Assembly: GCA_910586095.1 (NCBI GenBank)
Contig: CAJUHQ010000065.1
Coordinates: forward strand, 1-20,745
Direction: 5' to 3'
Length of the DNA stretch: 20,745 bases
Source: an uncultured Lachnospiraceae bacterium
GTDB taxonomy: Bacteria > Bacillota > Clostridia > Lachnospirales > Lachnospiraceae
Within the stretch, counting starts at the first letter, position 1, and each line of letters starts with the position of its first letter. Both the position numbers and the translations under genes were made by a program. Under the pieces are notes generated by a model. That model was given only the letters and a program-made list of their open reading frames with translations, was not told the DNA's origin and did no database searches. Below are positions 5,805-14,417 of this stretch, in pieces.

Positions 5805-8246
5805 GTGAAACTGATTGAGATACTTGGAAAAGAACTATTATTTTTCGATGGCGGGATGGGAACGCTTTTGCAGGAGAGAGGACTTAAGGTAGGAGAGATA
5901 CCAGAAACTTGGAATATTTTGCATCCCGAAGTCATTAAACAGATACACAAAGAATATCTTTTGGCGGGAAGTAATCTAATCTTAGCCAACACATTTGGAG
6001 TAAATGCCTATAAATGTAGAAAACTTGCATATAGTGTGGATGAGCTGATTGCGGCAGGAGTGCGAATCACCAAGGAGGCGATCGAGGAGGTTCGTGCAGA
6101 GTTTTGTGATTTGGGAAGACAAGATGTAGAGAATATTCCTATGTATGCGGGACTCGACATTGGTTCAATAGGAAAGCTTTTAAAACCTTTAGGTGAAATT
6201 ACATTTGATGAGGCGTATCGTACATTTCAGGAGATTGTAATAGCTGGAGATCGGGCAGGTGCTGATTTTATTCTGATCGAGACAGTAAGTGACTTGTATG
6301 AGATTAAGGCAGCAGTGCTTGCAGCGAAGGAAAATAGTACCCTTCCTGTAATAGTTACCATGATTTTTGATGAACAAGGAAAGCTTTTGACAGGTGGTGA
6401 TGTGGCGAGCGCTGTGGCAATGCTAGAAGGGTTAGGAGTGTCTGCTATAGGATTGAACTGTGGATTGGGGCCTAAACAGATGGAGAAACTATTGCCACAA
6501 TTGACACAATGTTGTTCGCTACCTATTGTGATTAACCCAAACGCAGGACTTCCCGTAGTAGTGAATGGACAAACTATATACAATGTGGAACCCGATGAAT
6601 TTGCAAAGAGTGTCAAAACGTTGGTAGAACTTGGCGCAAGCGTAGTGGGTGGTTGTTGTGGTACAACTCCTGCTCATATTAAAAGAATGGTAGAGGTATG
6701 CAAAGATTCGCCTATTGTGCCAGTGACAGACAAGTTGCTTACTGTAGTATCTTCTTATAATCATGCAGTATATTTTGCGCAAAAGCCATTGATTATAGGG
6801 GAGCGCATCAATCCTACAGGAAAATCAAAGTTTAAGCAGGCACTGCGAGATCATAACATGGAATATATCTACAAAGAGGGGCTTGTACAGGAGGAGAATG
6901 GAGCACATATTCTCGATGTAAATGTGGGATTGCCAGAGATTGATGAGCCGCAACTTATGGAGGAAGCAATTACAGGAATACAGGCAATCATAGATTTGCC
7001 ACTGCAAATTGATACTTCTAACTGTGAGGCGATGGAACGTGGTCTTCGGTATTATAATGGGAAACCTATGCTCAATTCTGTAAATGGCAAACAAGAATCT
7101 ATGCAAAGTGTATTTCCTATCGCAAAAAAATATGGTGCAGTGGTGGTGTGCCTATGTTTGGATGAGAATGGTATTCCAGAGACTGTTGAAGGTAGAATAC
7201 AGGTTGCAAAAAATATTGTTGACACTGCTGCTAAGTATGGTATTCCAAAGAAAAATCTGGTGATGGATGCGCTGGTGCTCACAATTAGCACAAGCAAGGA
7301 CAACGCAAAAGTTACATTGGAGACATTGCGTAGACTTCGTTATGAAATGGGACTTCACACAGTCCTTGGTGTGTCTAATATTTCGTTTGGCTTGCCAGAG
7401 AGAACGCGAATCAATACTACTTTTTTTACAATGGCGCTGAACAATGGTTTGAGTGCAGGCATCATCAATCCTGCGAGTGTGCCTATGATGCAAGCATATT
7501 ATAGTTTTAATGCACTGATTGGAGAGGACGATCAATGCAAAGCATATATTGCAAACTGTATGCAGTCTGTCGATGGTCCAAAAGAGGAGACAACAGTAAA
7601 AAATAATAGCGAATTGTCTCTAGAAGAGGCGATTGTCAAAGGATTGACACAGAGTGCACAACAGGCTACAGTCAAATTGTTAGAGCAAGGGATAGATTCG
7701 TTGACGATTATCCACGAGAATCTTATTCCTGCGTTGGATGTAGTGGGAAAAGGATTTGAGGAAAAGAAAATGTTTCTTCCGCAACTTCTAATGAGTGCTG
7801 ACGCGGCAAAGGCTTCTTTTGAGGCGATCAAAAAAGTCCTGTCTGGTCAGGGGAAACGCAGTGACAGTAAAGGAAAAATTGTGATTGCGACGGTGAAAGG
7901 AGATATTCACGATATAGGAAAGAATATTGTCAAGACACTACTCGAAAACTATGGATTTGATATGATAGATCTCGGGAAGGATGTGGCACCTGAACAGATT
8001 TTGCAAACCGTACAAGAACATCACATAAAACTTGTGGGACTTAGTGCTTTAATGACAACTACCGTAGTAAATATGGAGGAAACCATTCAACTGTTGAGAG
8101 ACAATCATATAGATTGTAAAATTATGGTAGGTGGAGCAGTGCTTACACAGGAGTATGCCGATCAGATTGGAGCTGATTTTTATTCAAAGGACGCTATGGG
8201 GTCTGTCCGTTATGCAAATGAGCTTTATGAAAAAGGAGAGCTATAA
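5805..8246 (+). CDS. metH: Cobalamin-dependent methionine synthase, without the activation domain
   Basis: Transfers a methyl group from 5-methyltetrahydrofolate via cobalamin to homocysteine. The 813-residue protein has the first three MetH modules. The homocysteine-binding barrel (about 1-300) contains DGGMGT near residue 15, C219 in the NCG motif and the GGCCG zinc cysteines (C284, C285). The pterin-binding barrel (about 325-590) begins at IIGERINPTGKSKF. A helical cap follows (about 605-685), then the B12-binding Rossmann domain (about 690-813) with DIHDIG (700-705), where H702 is the cobalt ligand. The protein ends right after this domain, consistent with the separate activation protein upstream. 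Start: AGGAG at 5794-5798 is 6 bases from the GTG at 5805; the in-frame TTG at 5799 touches the site and is unlikely. A strong terminator overlaps the stop codon. Confidence 0.93.
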   Translation: MKLIEILGKELLFFDGGMGTLLQERGLKVGEIPETWNILHPEVIKQIHKEYLLAGSNLILANTFGVNAYKCRKLAYSVDELIAAGVRITKEAIEEVRAEFCDLGRQDVENIPMYAGLDIGSIGKLLKPLGEITFDEAYRTFQEIVIAGDRAGADFILIETVSDLYEIKAAVLAAKENSTLPVIVTMIFDEQGKLLTGGDVASAVAMLEGLGVSAIGLNCGLGPKQMEKLLPQLTQCCSLPIVINPNAGLPVVVNGQTIYNVEPDEFAKSVKTLVELGASVVGGCCGTTPAHIKRMVEVCKDSPIVPVTDKLLTVVSSYNHAVYFAQKPLIIGERINPTGKSKFKQALRDHNMEYIYKEGLVQEENGAHILDVNVGLPEIDEPQLMEEAITGIQAIIDLPLQIDTSNCEAMERGLRYYNGKPMLNSVNGKQESMQSVFPIAKKYGAVVVCLCLDENGIPETVEGRIQVAKNIVDTAAKYGIPKKNLVMDALVLTISTSKDNAKVTLETLRRLRYEMGLHTVLGVSNISFGLPERTRINTTFFTMALNNGLSAGIINPASVPMMQAYYSFNALIGEDDQCKAYIANCMQSVDGPKEETTVKNNSELSLEEAIVKGLTQSAQQATVKLLEQGIDSLTIIHENLIPALDVVGKGFEEKKMFLPQLLMSADAAKASFEAIKKVLSGQGKRSDSKGKIVIATVKGDIHDIGKNIVKTLLENYGFDMIDLGKDVAPEQILQTVQEHHIKLVGLSALMTTTVVNMEETIQLLRDNHIDCKIMVGGAVLTQEYADQIGADFYSKDAMGSVRYANELYEKGEL

Positions 8247-8276
8247 AAAAGTGTAGAATTTTTCTACACTTTTTTT
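8245..8276 (+). terminator. Rho-independent terminator after metH
   Basis: GTGTAGAA (8251-8258) pairs with TTCTACAC (8262-8269) around a TTT loop; a run of A before and T after (to 8276) extends the stem and supplies the U-tract. It overlaps the metH stop codon. Confidence 0.88.
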
Positions 8277-8277
8277 A

Positions 8278-8330
8278 TTGACAGATCTTGACAATCATCG
8301 TATACTAATACTGTATTAATTGTATTAGTA
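8278..8330 (+). promoter_or_regulatory. Promoter with overlapping inverted-repeat operator for the GntR operon
   Basis: TTGACA at 8278-8283, a 17-base spacer and TATACT at 8301-8306 form a near-consensus promoter. TACTAATAC at 8303-8311 and GTATTAGTA at 8322-8330 are perfect inverted repeats separated by 10 bases, overlapping the -10 box and the likely start point near 8313. A second TTGACA at 8288-8293 lacks a -10 box at proper distance. The layout predicts repression by the GntR protein encoded directly downstream. Confidence 0.75.
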
Positions 8331-8351
8331 CAGTTGGAGAGGAGAAGGACA

Positions 8352-8750
8352 ATGATTTTGATAGATCATAAGGATAGGCGCCCCATATATGAACAGGTCA
8401 TTGAACGTTTCCAGCAAATCATACTCTGTGGGGCAATGCCTCCTAATACGCCAATGCCTTCTGTTAGAAGTCTTGCTATGGAACTATCGTTAAATCCAAA
8501 TACAATACAAAGAGCCTATCAGGAATTGGAGCGTACAGGATATATTTACACAATCAAGGGAAAGGGAAGTTTTGTACGTGATATTTCTACAGTAGTCAAT
8601 GACAGGAAAAAGGAGTTTCAAGAAGAATTGCAATCTATTGTTGACAAAGCATTCTTAATTGGGATGTCGGGGGGGGAGCTTCGACAGATGTTTGAACAGT
8701 GTATTGCAAAAAACATAGAAACCATAAGCGAAAAGACTACAGAAAAGTAA
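8352..8750 (+). CDS. GntR-family regulator, YtrA subfamily
   Basis: A 132-residue DNA-binding regulator. The winged helix-turn-helix spans about 10-75, with the typical PIYEQVIERF entry helix (11-20), the recognition region PSVRSLAMELSLNPNTIQRA (36-55) and the wing TGYIYTIKGKGSFV (62-75). The C-terminal part (76-132) is a short helical segment, as in the small YtrA-type members that dimerise without a large effector domain and usually control the ABC transporter encoded next to them. Start: AGGAGAAGG at about 8339-8347 precedes the ATG at 8352; an in-frame TTG at 8334 overlaps that site. The ATPase gene starts 19 bases after the stop. Its own promoter carries a perfect inverted repeat, so autoregulation is likely. 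Oddity: a run of eight G (8669-8676) lies in the coding frame at codons 106-109. Confidence 0.88.
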   Translation: MILIDHKDRRPIYEQVIERFQQIILCGAMPPNTPMPSVRSLAMELSLNPNTIQRAYQELERTGYIYTIKGKGSFVRDISTVVNDRKKEFQEELQSIVDKAFLIGMSGGELRQMFEQCIAKNIETISEKTTEK

Positions 8751-8769
8751 GATAATAGGGGGATTCGAT

Positions 8770-9672
8770 ATGATTACAGCAACAAATGTGAGAAAATATT
8801 TTGGGAACATTGTGGCAGTCGATGACATTAGTGTGACCATCAAAGAAGGTGAAGTTTTTGGACTGATTGGAACAAATGGTGCTGGAAAAAGTACGTTTTT
8901 GCGCATGGCATGTGGAGTTCTCAAACCAGACAGCGGAACCATTCTTGTAGATGAAAATCCAGTGTATGAATATCCGAGAGTAAAAGCAAATATTTTCTAC
9001 ATACCAGATGACCAATATTTTATGCCAAATGCCACACCTGTGGAAGCAGCGCAATTTTATAAGGATTATTATACTGCATTTGACATGAACAAGTTTCACA
9101 AATTGATTGGCAAATTTCAGCTAGAACCGCGAAGAAAAATCAATACTTTCTCAAAGGGGATGAAAAAACAGCTTTCTGTGTTGTTGGGGGTCTGTTCAAA
9201 GACAAAATATATGTTCTGTGATGAGACGTTTGACGGTTTAGATCCAGTGATGCGTCAAGCAGTCAAAAGTATTTTTGCAGGGGAGCTTGCAGAGCGAAAT
9301 TTTACACCTGTCATTGCATCACACAATCTTAGGGAACTTGAAGATATCTGTGATTGTATAGGAATTTTACATCAAGGTGGAGTATTGATGCAGAAGGATC
9401 TAGAGGAGATGAAACTCAATATCCACAACATTCAGTGCGCATTTAGAAACAAAGAAGATGAAGAAATCGTGCTTAACATGTTAGACATTGTAAAGTCTGA
9501 AAAACGCGGAACACTTAACGTGATGACAGTTCGCGGAAAAAAGGATGAGATTATGGATAAAATTAGAAGTTTTTCACCGATTTTTGCAGAGATTTTGCCT
9601 CTTACCTTGGAGGAAATATTCATCAGTGAAACGGAGGTTGTTGGCTATGATATCAAAAAAATTATTTTTTAA
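8770..9672 (+). CDS. ABC transporter ATP-binding protein
   Basis: A 300-residue ATPase subunit that would power the permease encoded next. Walker A is GTNGAGKST (34-42). The signature region is FSKGMKKQL (127-135), the SKGM form common in this ABC-2 branch rather than LSGGQ. Walker B with the catalytic Glu is YMFCDETFDGLD (147-158), and the switch histidine is H185 in IASHNL. A C-terminal extension (about 205-300) follows, as is usual in this branch. Ribosome binding site: the run of G at 8758-8762. The gene overlaps the permease gene by 26 bases, indicating translational coupling. Together with the GntR regulator it resembles YtrA/YtrB-type operons that in Bacillus respond to cell-wall-active compounds; the substrate here is unknown. 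Confidence 0.9.
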   Translation: MITATNVRKYFGNIVAVDDISVTIKEGEVFGLIGTNGAGKSTFLRMACGVLKPDSGTILVDENPVYEYPRVKANIFYIPDDQYFMPNATPVEAAQFYKDYYTAFDMNKFHKLIGKFQLEPRRKINTFSKGMKKQLSVLLGVCSKTKYMFCDETFDGLDPVMRQAVKSIFAGELAERNFTPVIASHNLRELEDICDCIGILHQGGVLMQKDLEEMKLNIHNIQCAFRNKEDEEIVLNMLDIVKSEKRGTLNVMTVRGKKDEIMDKIRSFSPIFAEILPLTLEEIFISETEVVGYDIKKIIF

Positions 9673-11833
9673 ATTAATAAAGCAAGATTTAAAGAAAAGA
9701 ATTTGGTGTCCATTGATCTTTTCCATTGTATATTTTCTTGTTCTTGAGGTAAACATGCTTAGAGTGATAGAAAATATAACAGCATTTCCAAATAGATATA
9801 CTTATACTATCTCAACATATATCAACGATTATTTTTTTGGAACATATATAGCAGCAATAGCAATCGTTGTATGTTTTACAGCCTTTGTGTGTGCGATCAG
9901 TGGATTTTCATATCTACATTCTAAAGTACAGTTAGATATTTATCACAGTTTGCCAGTTAGCAGATCACAGCTTTTTTGGTCGCGCTATGTGTCAGGAATT
10001 TTATTATTTTTGATTCCTTTTGTAGTACATGTATTGATCTGTGCAGGAATTGTTATAGCAAGAGGAGAATTCTATACTAACACAATAGTTGCTATTTTAA
10101 ATTATGTAGGTGTTGAGTTGATTATATTTGTATTGACATATAGTGTGTCTGTTTTGGCGGTTATTCTCACAGGATATATTATTCTTAGTATTCTTGGATC
10201 AATTATTTTGTTTAGTTATAGTTTTATCATTGCAGTTTTAGTCAATGCTTTATTTGATCGATTTTTCCACACATTTGCGCTTTATTATGCTAGTTCCGCA
10301 GAATATATACTCACAGATGGAATTTTGGGTATTTCGCCACTAGCTATGATAAAACGATTGTTTACAGATCCAAATGAAACGATTATTGCAGATGAACGGT
10401 TTTATAAATATAACCCCGATTGTATTTGGGTATTGGTAGTTGCTGCAATAGTATATACTGTTATTGCATATATCGCTTATCTAAAACGCGCATCCGAAGC
10501 TGCGGGAAAAGCCATTGCGTTTAGTGCAGCAGAGCCAGTTATCAAAACATTAATCGTCATTCCAGCCGCCTTTTTTAGCGGGATATTTTTTAATCTTCTT
10601 TTGATTAATAATAACCCTGACGGATGGTTTATGTTTGGGCTTGTATTTGGATATATTATCTTTGCCTGTCTGATAGAAATAATATTTCGCATGGATATCA
10701 GAGGAATATGGATGCACAAAAAGCAATTTGTGTTCAATGCAATTTGTACAGCCTTGATGTTTATCATACTAAAAAATGATGTGTTAGGATACAATACATA
10801 TGTTCCTGCTGACAGTCAGATTCAAAGCTGTGCGGTGTCTATAGAATCATTGATGCCTCTTGAGTATATAGTAGATCTTCCAGAGTACAAAGGAGTATAT
10901 TATGTAAGTGCTAATGAGTATCGCATGAGGACTATGGAAATGCAGGGAAATCCTAGTGTTATGGAGCTTGCGCGATTAGCAGCAAAGAATGGACTTAGAT
11001 ATACACAGTATCATTATTATGATGGAATAGAGCAAGATCCAGAATACTGTGCAACAATGGAGCGTGAGCAAAGTTATAGAGGTATTTCGTTTGCATACAA
11101 ACTTAAAGATGGAAAGACCGTTTATCGTCGGTATGTTATTGACATCGCAGATACAAATACATTGAAATTATTGATGAATATTTTTAATGATCCTTCCTAT
11201 AAAATAGGATCGATCCCATTGTTTGGTGATGGATGGGATAAAGAATACAATATAGTAATCTGTACAAACAATTGGGATACAAGCACCACTATTGAGCTAA
11301 GTGCAAAACAGCGCTCTGCGCTTTTAGATGCATATCAATCAGAGTATATGGCATTGACACTTCGTACAGTGATGGATACTTGTCCAATTGGAACCGTTCG
11401 TTTTTTGTGTGATAGAAATAGTACTGATACTATGTATAATTCTGACACAGATACTATGTTGGTGTATCCTCAGTTTGAAAAAACAATTGCGCTTCTAAAA
11501 GAATATGGTTTTGATATGGAGGCAACAATTCATTTAGACGAGGTTTCAGGAATCTGTGTAACAAAAAATGAAAATAGAGCGGTAGCAGGTCAGAGCAGTA
11601 CAGAGACAACAATACCAGAAGACTTGACAATAGAATATACAGACAAGGAAGAGATACAACAGATTTTAAATTGTATCTTAAGAGGGGATCTATACTGGCC
11701 GATTCAAAATTACACAAATTTTTATGATACTAGATATGATGTATATCTAAAGCATGAAGATTACGTATCCGATTTGTACAAATACTACTTTAAGATAGGA
11801 GAGATTCCAGAATTTATCGTTTCAGACGAGTAG
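9647..11833 (+). CDS. ABC transporter permease with large C-terminal domain (DUF6449-like)
   Basis: A 728-residue membrane protein. The N-terminal half contains about nine hydrophobic segments (near 22-40, 66-88, 116-138, 148-175, 177-200, 260-279, 300-320, 328-347 and 362-376). The loop YHSLPVSRSQLFWSRY (99-114) is typical of ABC-2 permeases. The remaining roughly 350 residues (from about 380) are hydrophilic, with no further clear membrane span, and are probably outside the cell. I associate this layout with the DUF6449 permeases found beside YtrA-type regulators in Clostridia; that name is from memory. Start: the ATG at 9647 has GGAGG at 9633-9637 with 9-base spacing, inside the end of the ATPase gene. 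Earlier in-frame starts, back to 9545, lie deep in that gene and are unlikely. Confidence 0.82.
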   Translation: MISKKLFFKLIKQDLKKRIWCPLIFSIVYFLVLEVNMLRVIENITAFPNRYTYTISTYINDYFFGTYIAAIAIVVCFTAFVCAISGFSYLHSKVQLDIYHSLPVSRSQLFWSRYVSGILLFLIPFVVHVLICAGIVIARGEFYTNTIVAILNYVGVELIIFVLTYSVSVLAVILTGYIILSILGSIILFSYSFIIAVLVNALFDRFFHTFALYYASSAEYILTDGILGISPLAMIKRLFTDPNETIIADERFYKYNPDCIWVLVVAAIVYTVIAYIAYLKRASEAAGKAIAFSAAEPVIKTLIVIPAAFFSGIFFNLLLINNNPDGWFMFGLVFGYIIFACLIEIIFRMDIRGIWMHKKQFVFNAICTALMFIILKNDVLGYNTYVPADSQIQSCAVSIESLMPLEYIVDLPEYKGVYYVSANEYRMRTMEMQGNPSVMELARLAAKNGLRYTQYHYYDGIEQDPEYCATMEREQSYRGISFAYKLKDGKTVYRRYVIDIADTNTLKLLMNIFNDPSYKIGSIPLFGDGWDKEYNIVICTNNWDTSTTIELSAKQRSALLDAYQSEYMALTLRTVMDTCPIGTVRFLCDRNSTDTMYNSDTDTMLVYPQFEKTIALLKEYGFDMEATIHLDEVSGICVTKNENRAVAGQSSTETTIPEDLTIEYTDKEEIQQILNCILRGDLYWPIQNYTNFYDTRYDVYLKHEDYVSDLYKYYFKIGEIPEFIVSDE

Positions 11834-11888
11834 AATTGTATTTACTTTTGTGGTTATTTAGCTTTTTTGTAAAGTTCTGAAAAAAAGA

Positions 11889-11917
11889 TTAACAAATGCT
11901 TTTTCTTATGGTAAGAT
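11889..11917 (+). promoter_or_regulatory. Promoter for the lactonase-family gene
   Basis: TTAACA at 11889-11894, a 17-base spacer and TAAGAT at 11912-11917, with TG at 11909-11910 giving an extended -10. Transcription would begin near 11924, leaving a leader of about 165 bases before the ATG at 12092. Confidence 0.6.
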
Positions 11918-11924
11918 ATTTTAT

Positions 11925-12091
11925 ATTGAATATGTTTTGATAGGAAAGTGGTGAAATCTCTGATCTCACACTGCCTTGCAATAGTGTGCTGACCCTACTA
12001 TATACACAATGTGTACAAAATAACATATTTATTTTATGGGGATGGCAACATGAGAAATGTATATAAAATGTGTAGTCAGGAGGAAAAGAAC
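11925..12091 (+). other. Structured leader of the lactonase-family gene
   Basis: The leader contains a perfect 6-pair hairpin, CACACT (11967-11972) with AGTGTG (11983-11988), 10-base loop, set in a compact non-A+T-rich segment (about 11940-11998) unlike the rest of the spacer. The segment includes GGTGAAATC at 11950-11958 and ends with GACCCTAC. It does not fit any riboswitch consensus I can recall in full. It may be a cis-regulatory RNA. A GTG at 12011 opens the frame of the lactonase gene early but has no ribosome binding site. Confidence 0.35.
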
Positions 12092-13150
12092 ATGGCAAAA
12101 AAGAAGTGTGTAGCCTATGTGTCTACATATACAATGGGCGACAAGTATGGCATTAAGATCTTTGATGTGGATATGGAAAAGGGAAGGTTTTCTGAGAAAG
12201 GAGAAATGGAGATCACCAATTCATCCTATGTTACCATTTCTCATAATAGAAAATTTCTTTATGCAATTACAGATTCTGGTGTTGAGAGCTTTAAGATTTT
12301 GCCAGATGGAGGATTAGAGAAAATTAATCGTGCATCAACGAATAGTATGCGTGGCTGTTATCTGTCAACAGATTATGAAGATCGTTTCTTGTTCTGTGCA
12401 GGATATCACGATGGAAAGATTACAGTGCTTCGCCTTGACACAGAAACAGGTGCAGTGGGAGCAATCACAGACGAAGTATATCATAAGGGAATGGGAAGTA
12501 TAGCAGAGAGAAGCTTTAGACCACATATTAGTTGTGTCAAAATGACAAGAGACAACAAGTATTTGTGTGCGGCGGACCTGGGTATTGACTATGTGAATAT
12601 ATATCGTCTCGATCATCAGTGGGGAACATTACGTCCTGTGGATATCGTTCGATGTGATCTCGAATCTGCACCACGTCATTTGAAGTTTTCCGAAGACGGA
12701 CAGTTTATGTATGTGATTAGTGAGATGAAAAACTGTATTGATGTATATCGGTATTATGAGGAAAATAATATGCCATTCTTTGACCTTATTCAGACAATTC
12801 CAACGTCTGATAAGTATGAGGTGAAGGGGGTTGCTGCCAGCGCACTTAATATCTCGAATGACGGCAAATATATCCTTGCATCAACGGCTGGAGAGAATAG
12901 TGTCTCATTGTTTGAGATCAATCAAGAGACAGGGGAATTAAAGAGACTATTTTGTCTGCCAGTCAGCGGAGAATATCCAAAGGATGCATCACTGTTTCCA
13001 GATAATCAGCATTTAGTGAGCTTAAACCATGAATCAAATACCATGACATTTTTCAGAGTAGATTACGAGAATAATTATATTGTGATGAATGGAAAGGAAA
13101 TTCGGATAAAGCAAGCAAATTGCATTATTTTTCATGAGCTAGAAGAATAG
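12092..13150 (+). CDS. Lactonase-family (seven-bladed beta-propeller) protein
   Basis: A 352-residue cytosolic protein of the 6-phosphogluconolactonase (YbhE/Pgl-type) family. Typical blade motifs are seen: RPHISCVKMTRDNKYLCAAD (143-162), matching the family's pHxHs...D..yl...DlG pattern with DLGID following; APRHLKFSEDGQFMYVISE (193-211), matching GPRH.xF.pdGk.xYv.nE; and ISNDGKYILAST (254-265). The family includes real 6-phosphogluconolactonases but also many members of unknown substrate. No other pentose phosphate gene lies nearby, so the substrate is open. Start: AGGAGG at 12078-12083, 8 bases before the ATG at 12092, is strong; longer versions from 12011 lack such a site. It has its own promoter and leader, and faces aroC across a shared terminator. 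Confidence 0.85.
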   Translation: MAKKKCVAYVSTYTMGDKYGIKIFDVDMEKGRFSEKGEMEITNSSYVTISHNRKFLYAITDSGVESFKILPDGGLEKINRASTNSMRGCYLSTDYEDRFLFCAGYHDGKITVLRLDTETGAVGAITDEVYHKGMGSIAERSFRPHISCVKMTRDNKYLCAADLGIDYVNIYRLDHQWGTLRPVDIVRCDLESAPRHLKFSEDGQFMYVISEMKNCIDVYRYYEENNMPFFDLIQTIPTSDKYEVKGVAASALNISNDGKYILASTAGENSVSLFEINQETGELKRLFCLPVSGEYPKDASLFPDNQHLVSLNHESNTMTFFRVDYENNYIVMNGKEIRIKQANCIIFHELEE

Positions 13151-13217
13151 AAACATGTAAAAACAAAGTAGGATGTCCGCCGGTTTTGACAGAGTTCATT
13201 TGGACATTCGTATATAT

Positions 13218-13256
13218 AAAAAAGCAAGCAGAGTATTATAGACTGCTTGCTTTTTT
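13218..13256. terminator. Bidirectional terminator between the lactonase gene and aroC
   Basis: GCAAGCAG (13224-13231) pairs with CTGCTTGC (13243-13250). It is flanked by six A before and six T after, so each strand has a U-tract. It serves both convergent genes. A second, weaker inverted repeat, ATGTCC (13173-13178) with GGACAT (13202-13207), lies just upstream. The 166-base gap holds nothing else that I can see. Confidence 0.9.
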
Positions 13257-13316
13257 ATGCACAAATCTGTGAACAGAAGCCACTAGAGTGGCATACGAGG
13301 CGCGCAGGAGTTTGAT

Positions 13317-14417
13317 TCAGTGATGATAGAATTCTTTGATTTTATCGACGCGCGCAGACATATTTTGAAGTAACATATCGAGTATAGTGATAGCGGTCAT
13401 AGCTTCGACAACTACAACAGCGCGCGGGACAATAATAGGATCATGACGCCCTTTGATCTGAATGGAGATCTCTTCCTTGTTTTTATTGATCGTTTCTTGC
13501 TTTTGAAAAATAGAAGGAGTGGGTTTGAAATGGGCCTTTAGTAAAATTTCTGATCCATCGCTTAGTCCACCTAAAATGCCACCTGCGTGGTTGGTTGCTT
13601 TTGTAACTATGCCATCACATATACGAAAAGAATCGTTATTGGTTGAACCGTTGGCAGCAGAAACATTTACTCCGTCACCAATCTCAAATGCTTTGACAGC
13701 ACCAATGGACAAAATCGCTTTAGCGAGAGTGGCATCTAATTTATCAAACACAGGTTCGCCGATTCCTGTTGGCATATTGCTGACCTTGCACGCGACAATA
13801 CCTCCTGCTGAGTCAAGATTTGTCATACATTCCTTGAGATAGGCTTCTGCCTTGGCAGATGCTTCTTTGTCAGGCATACCCGTCAAGTTTTTTCGCGCTT
13901 CCTCTAAATCAAAGTTGTCCATAGAGATTTCAATACCGCCGATAGCGTGTGTGTAAGCAGTTACCACAATACCTAGTTCTGCCAAAAGCTTTGCTGCGAC
14001 AGCACCTGCTGCGACACGCCCGATTGTTTCGCGTCCAGAAGAACGTCCACCACCACGGTAATCACGAAATCCGTATTTTTGGTCAAAGGTATAGTCAGCG
14101 TGCCCAGGACGATAGTAGGAAGCAATATCATTGTAGTCAGAAGAACGCTGTGACGTGTTGCGTATTAGCATAGAAATAGGGGTTCCGGTAGTCCTGCCCT
14201 CAAAAATGCCAGAGAGCAATTCTACGCTGTCAGATTCTTTGCGCTGTGTAGCAAATTGCGATGCGCCAGGTCTTCGCCTGTCAAGAAATTTTTGTATATC
14301 TTTGGTGCACAGCTCTAGGCCTGCGGGACAGCCATCCACGACGACGCCAATGCCTGCACCATGAGATTCACCCCATGTTGTAATTTTAAATAGAGTTCCA
14401 AATGTTGAGCCAGACAT
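13317..14417 (-). CDS. aroC: Chorismate synthase
   Basis: Catalyses the last step of the shikimate pathway, 5-enolpyruvylshikimate-3-phosphate to chorismate, using reduced FMN. The 366-residue protein has the family signatures: GESHG (16-20), DRRRPG (46-51), RPGHADYT (103-110), RGGGRSSGRET (121-131) and a later HAGGILGGLSDG. Length is normal and no key residue appears lost. On the minus strand AGAAAGGA (plus 14430-14437) stands 12 bases before the ATG. A matching promoter lies about 150 bases upstream. It stands alone, without other aro genes in view, and ends at the bidirectional terminator. Confidence 0.95.
   Translation of the reverse strand: MSGSTFGTLFKITTWGESHGAGIGVVVDGCPAGLELCTKDIQKFLDRRRPGASQFATQRKESDSVELLSGIFEGRTTGTPISMLIRNTSQRSSDYNDIASYYRPGHADYTFDQKYGFRDYRGGGRSSGRETIGRVAAGAVAAKLLAELGIVVTAYTHAIGGIEISMDNFDLEEARKNLTGMPDKEASAKAEAYLKECMTNLDSAGGIVACKVSNMPTGIGEPVFDKLDATLAKAILSIGAVKAFEIGDGVNVSAANGSTNNDSFRICDGIVTKATNHAGGILGGLSDGSEILLKAHFKPTPSIFQKQETINKNKEEISIQIKGRHDPIIVPRAVVVVEAMTAITILDMLLQNMSARVDKIKEFYHH

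Noticed and set aside
9154..9180. Defective ABC signature motif (SKGM instead of SGGQ)
   Set aside because: This form is common in this branch of ABC-2 ATPases, and Walker A, Walker B and the switch His are intact.
9545..9646. Longer start for the ABC permease
   Set aside because: Would overlap the ATPase gene by over 120 bases, and the extra N-terminus reads as out-of-frame ATPase sequence; the ATG at 9647 has a strong ribosome binding site.
11862..11887. Terminator after the permease (CTTTTTT with AAAAAAG)
   Set aside because: The stem consists almost only of A-T pairs and is not followed by a T-run; too weak to call.
11940..11998. Cobalamin riboswitch before the lactonase gene
   Set aside because: A few bases (GGTGAAAT, a CACACTG-like stretch) recall the B12 core, but the B12 box and the rest of the architecture are missing.
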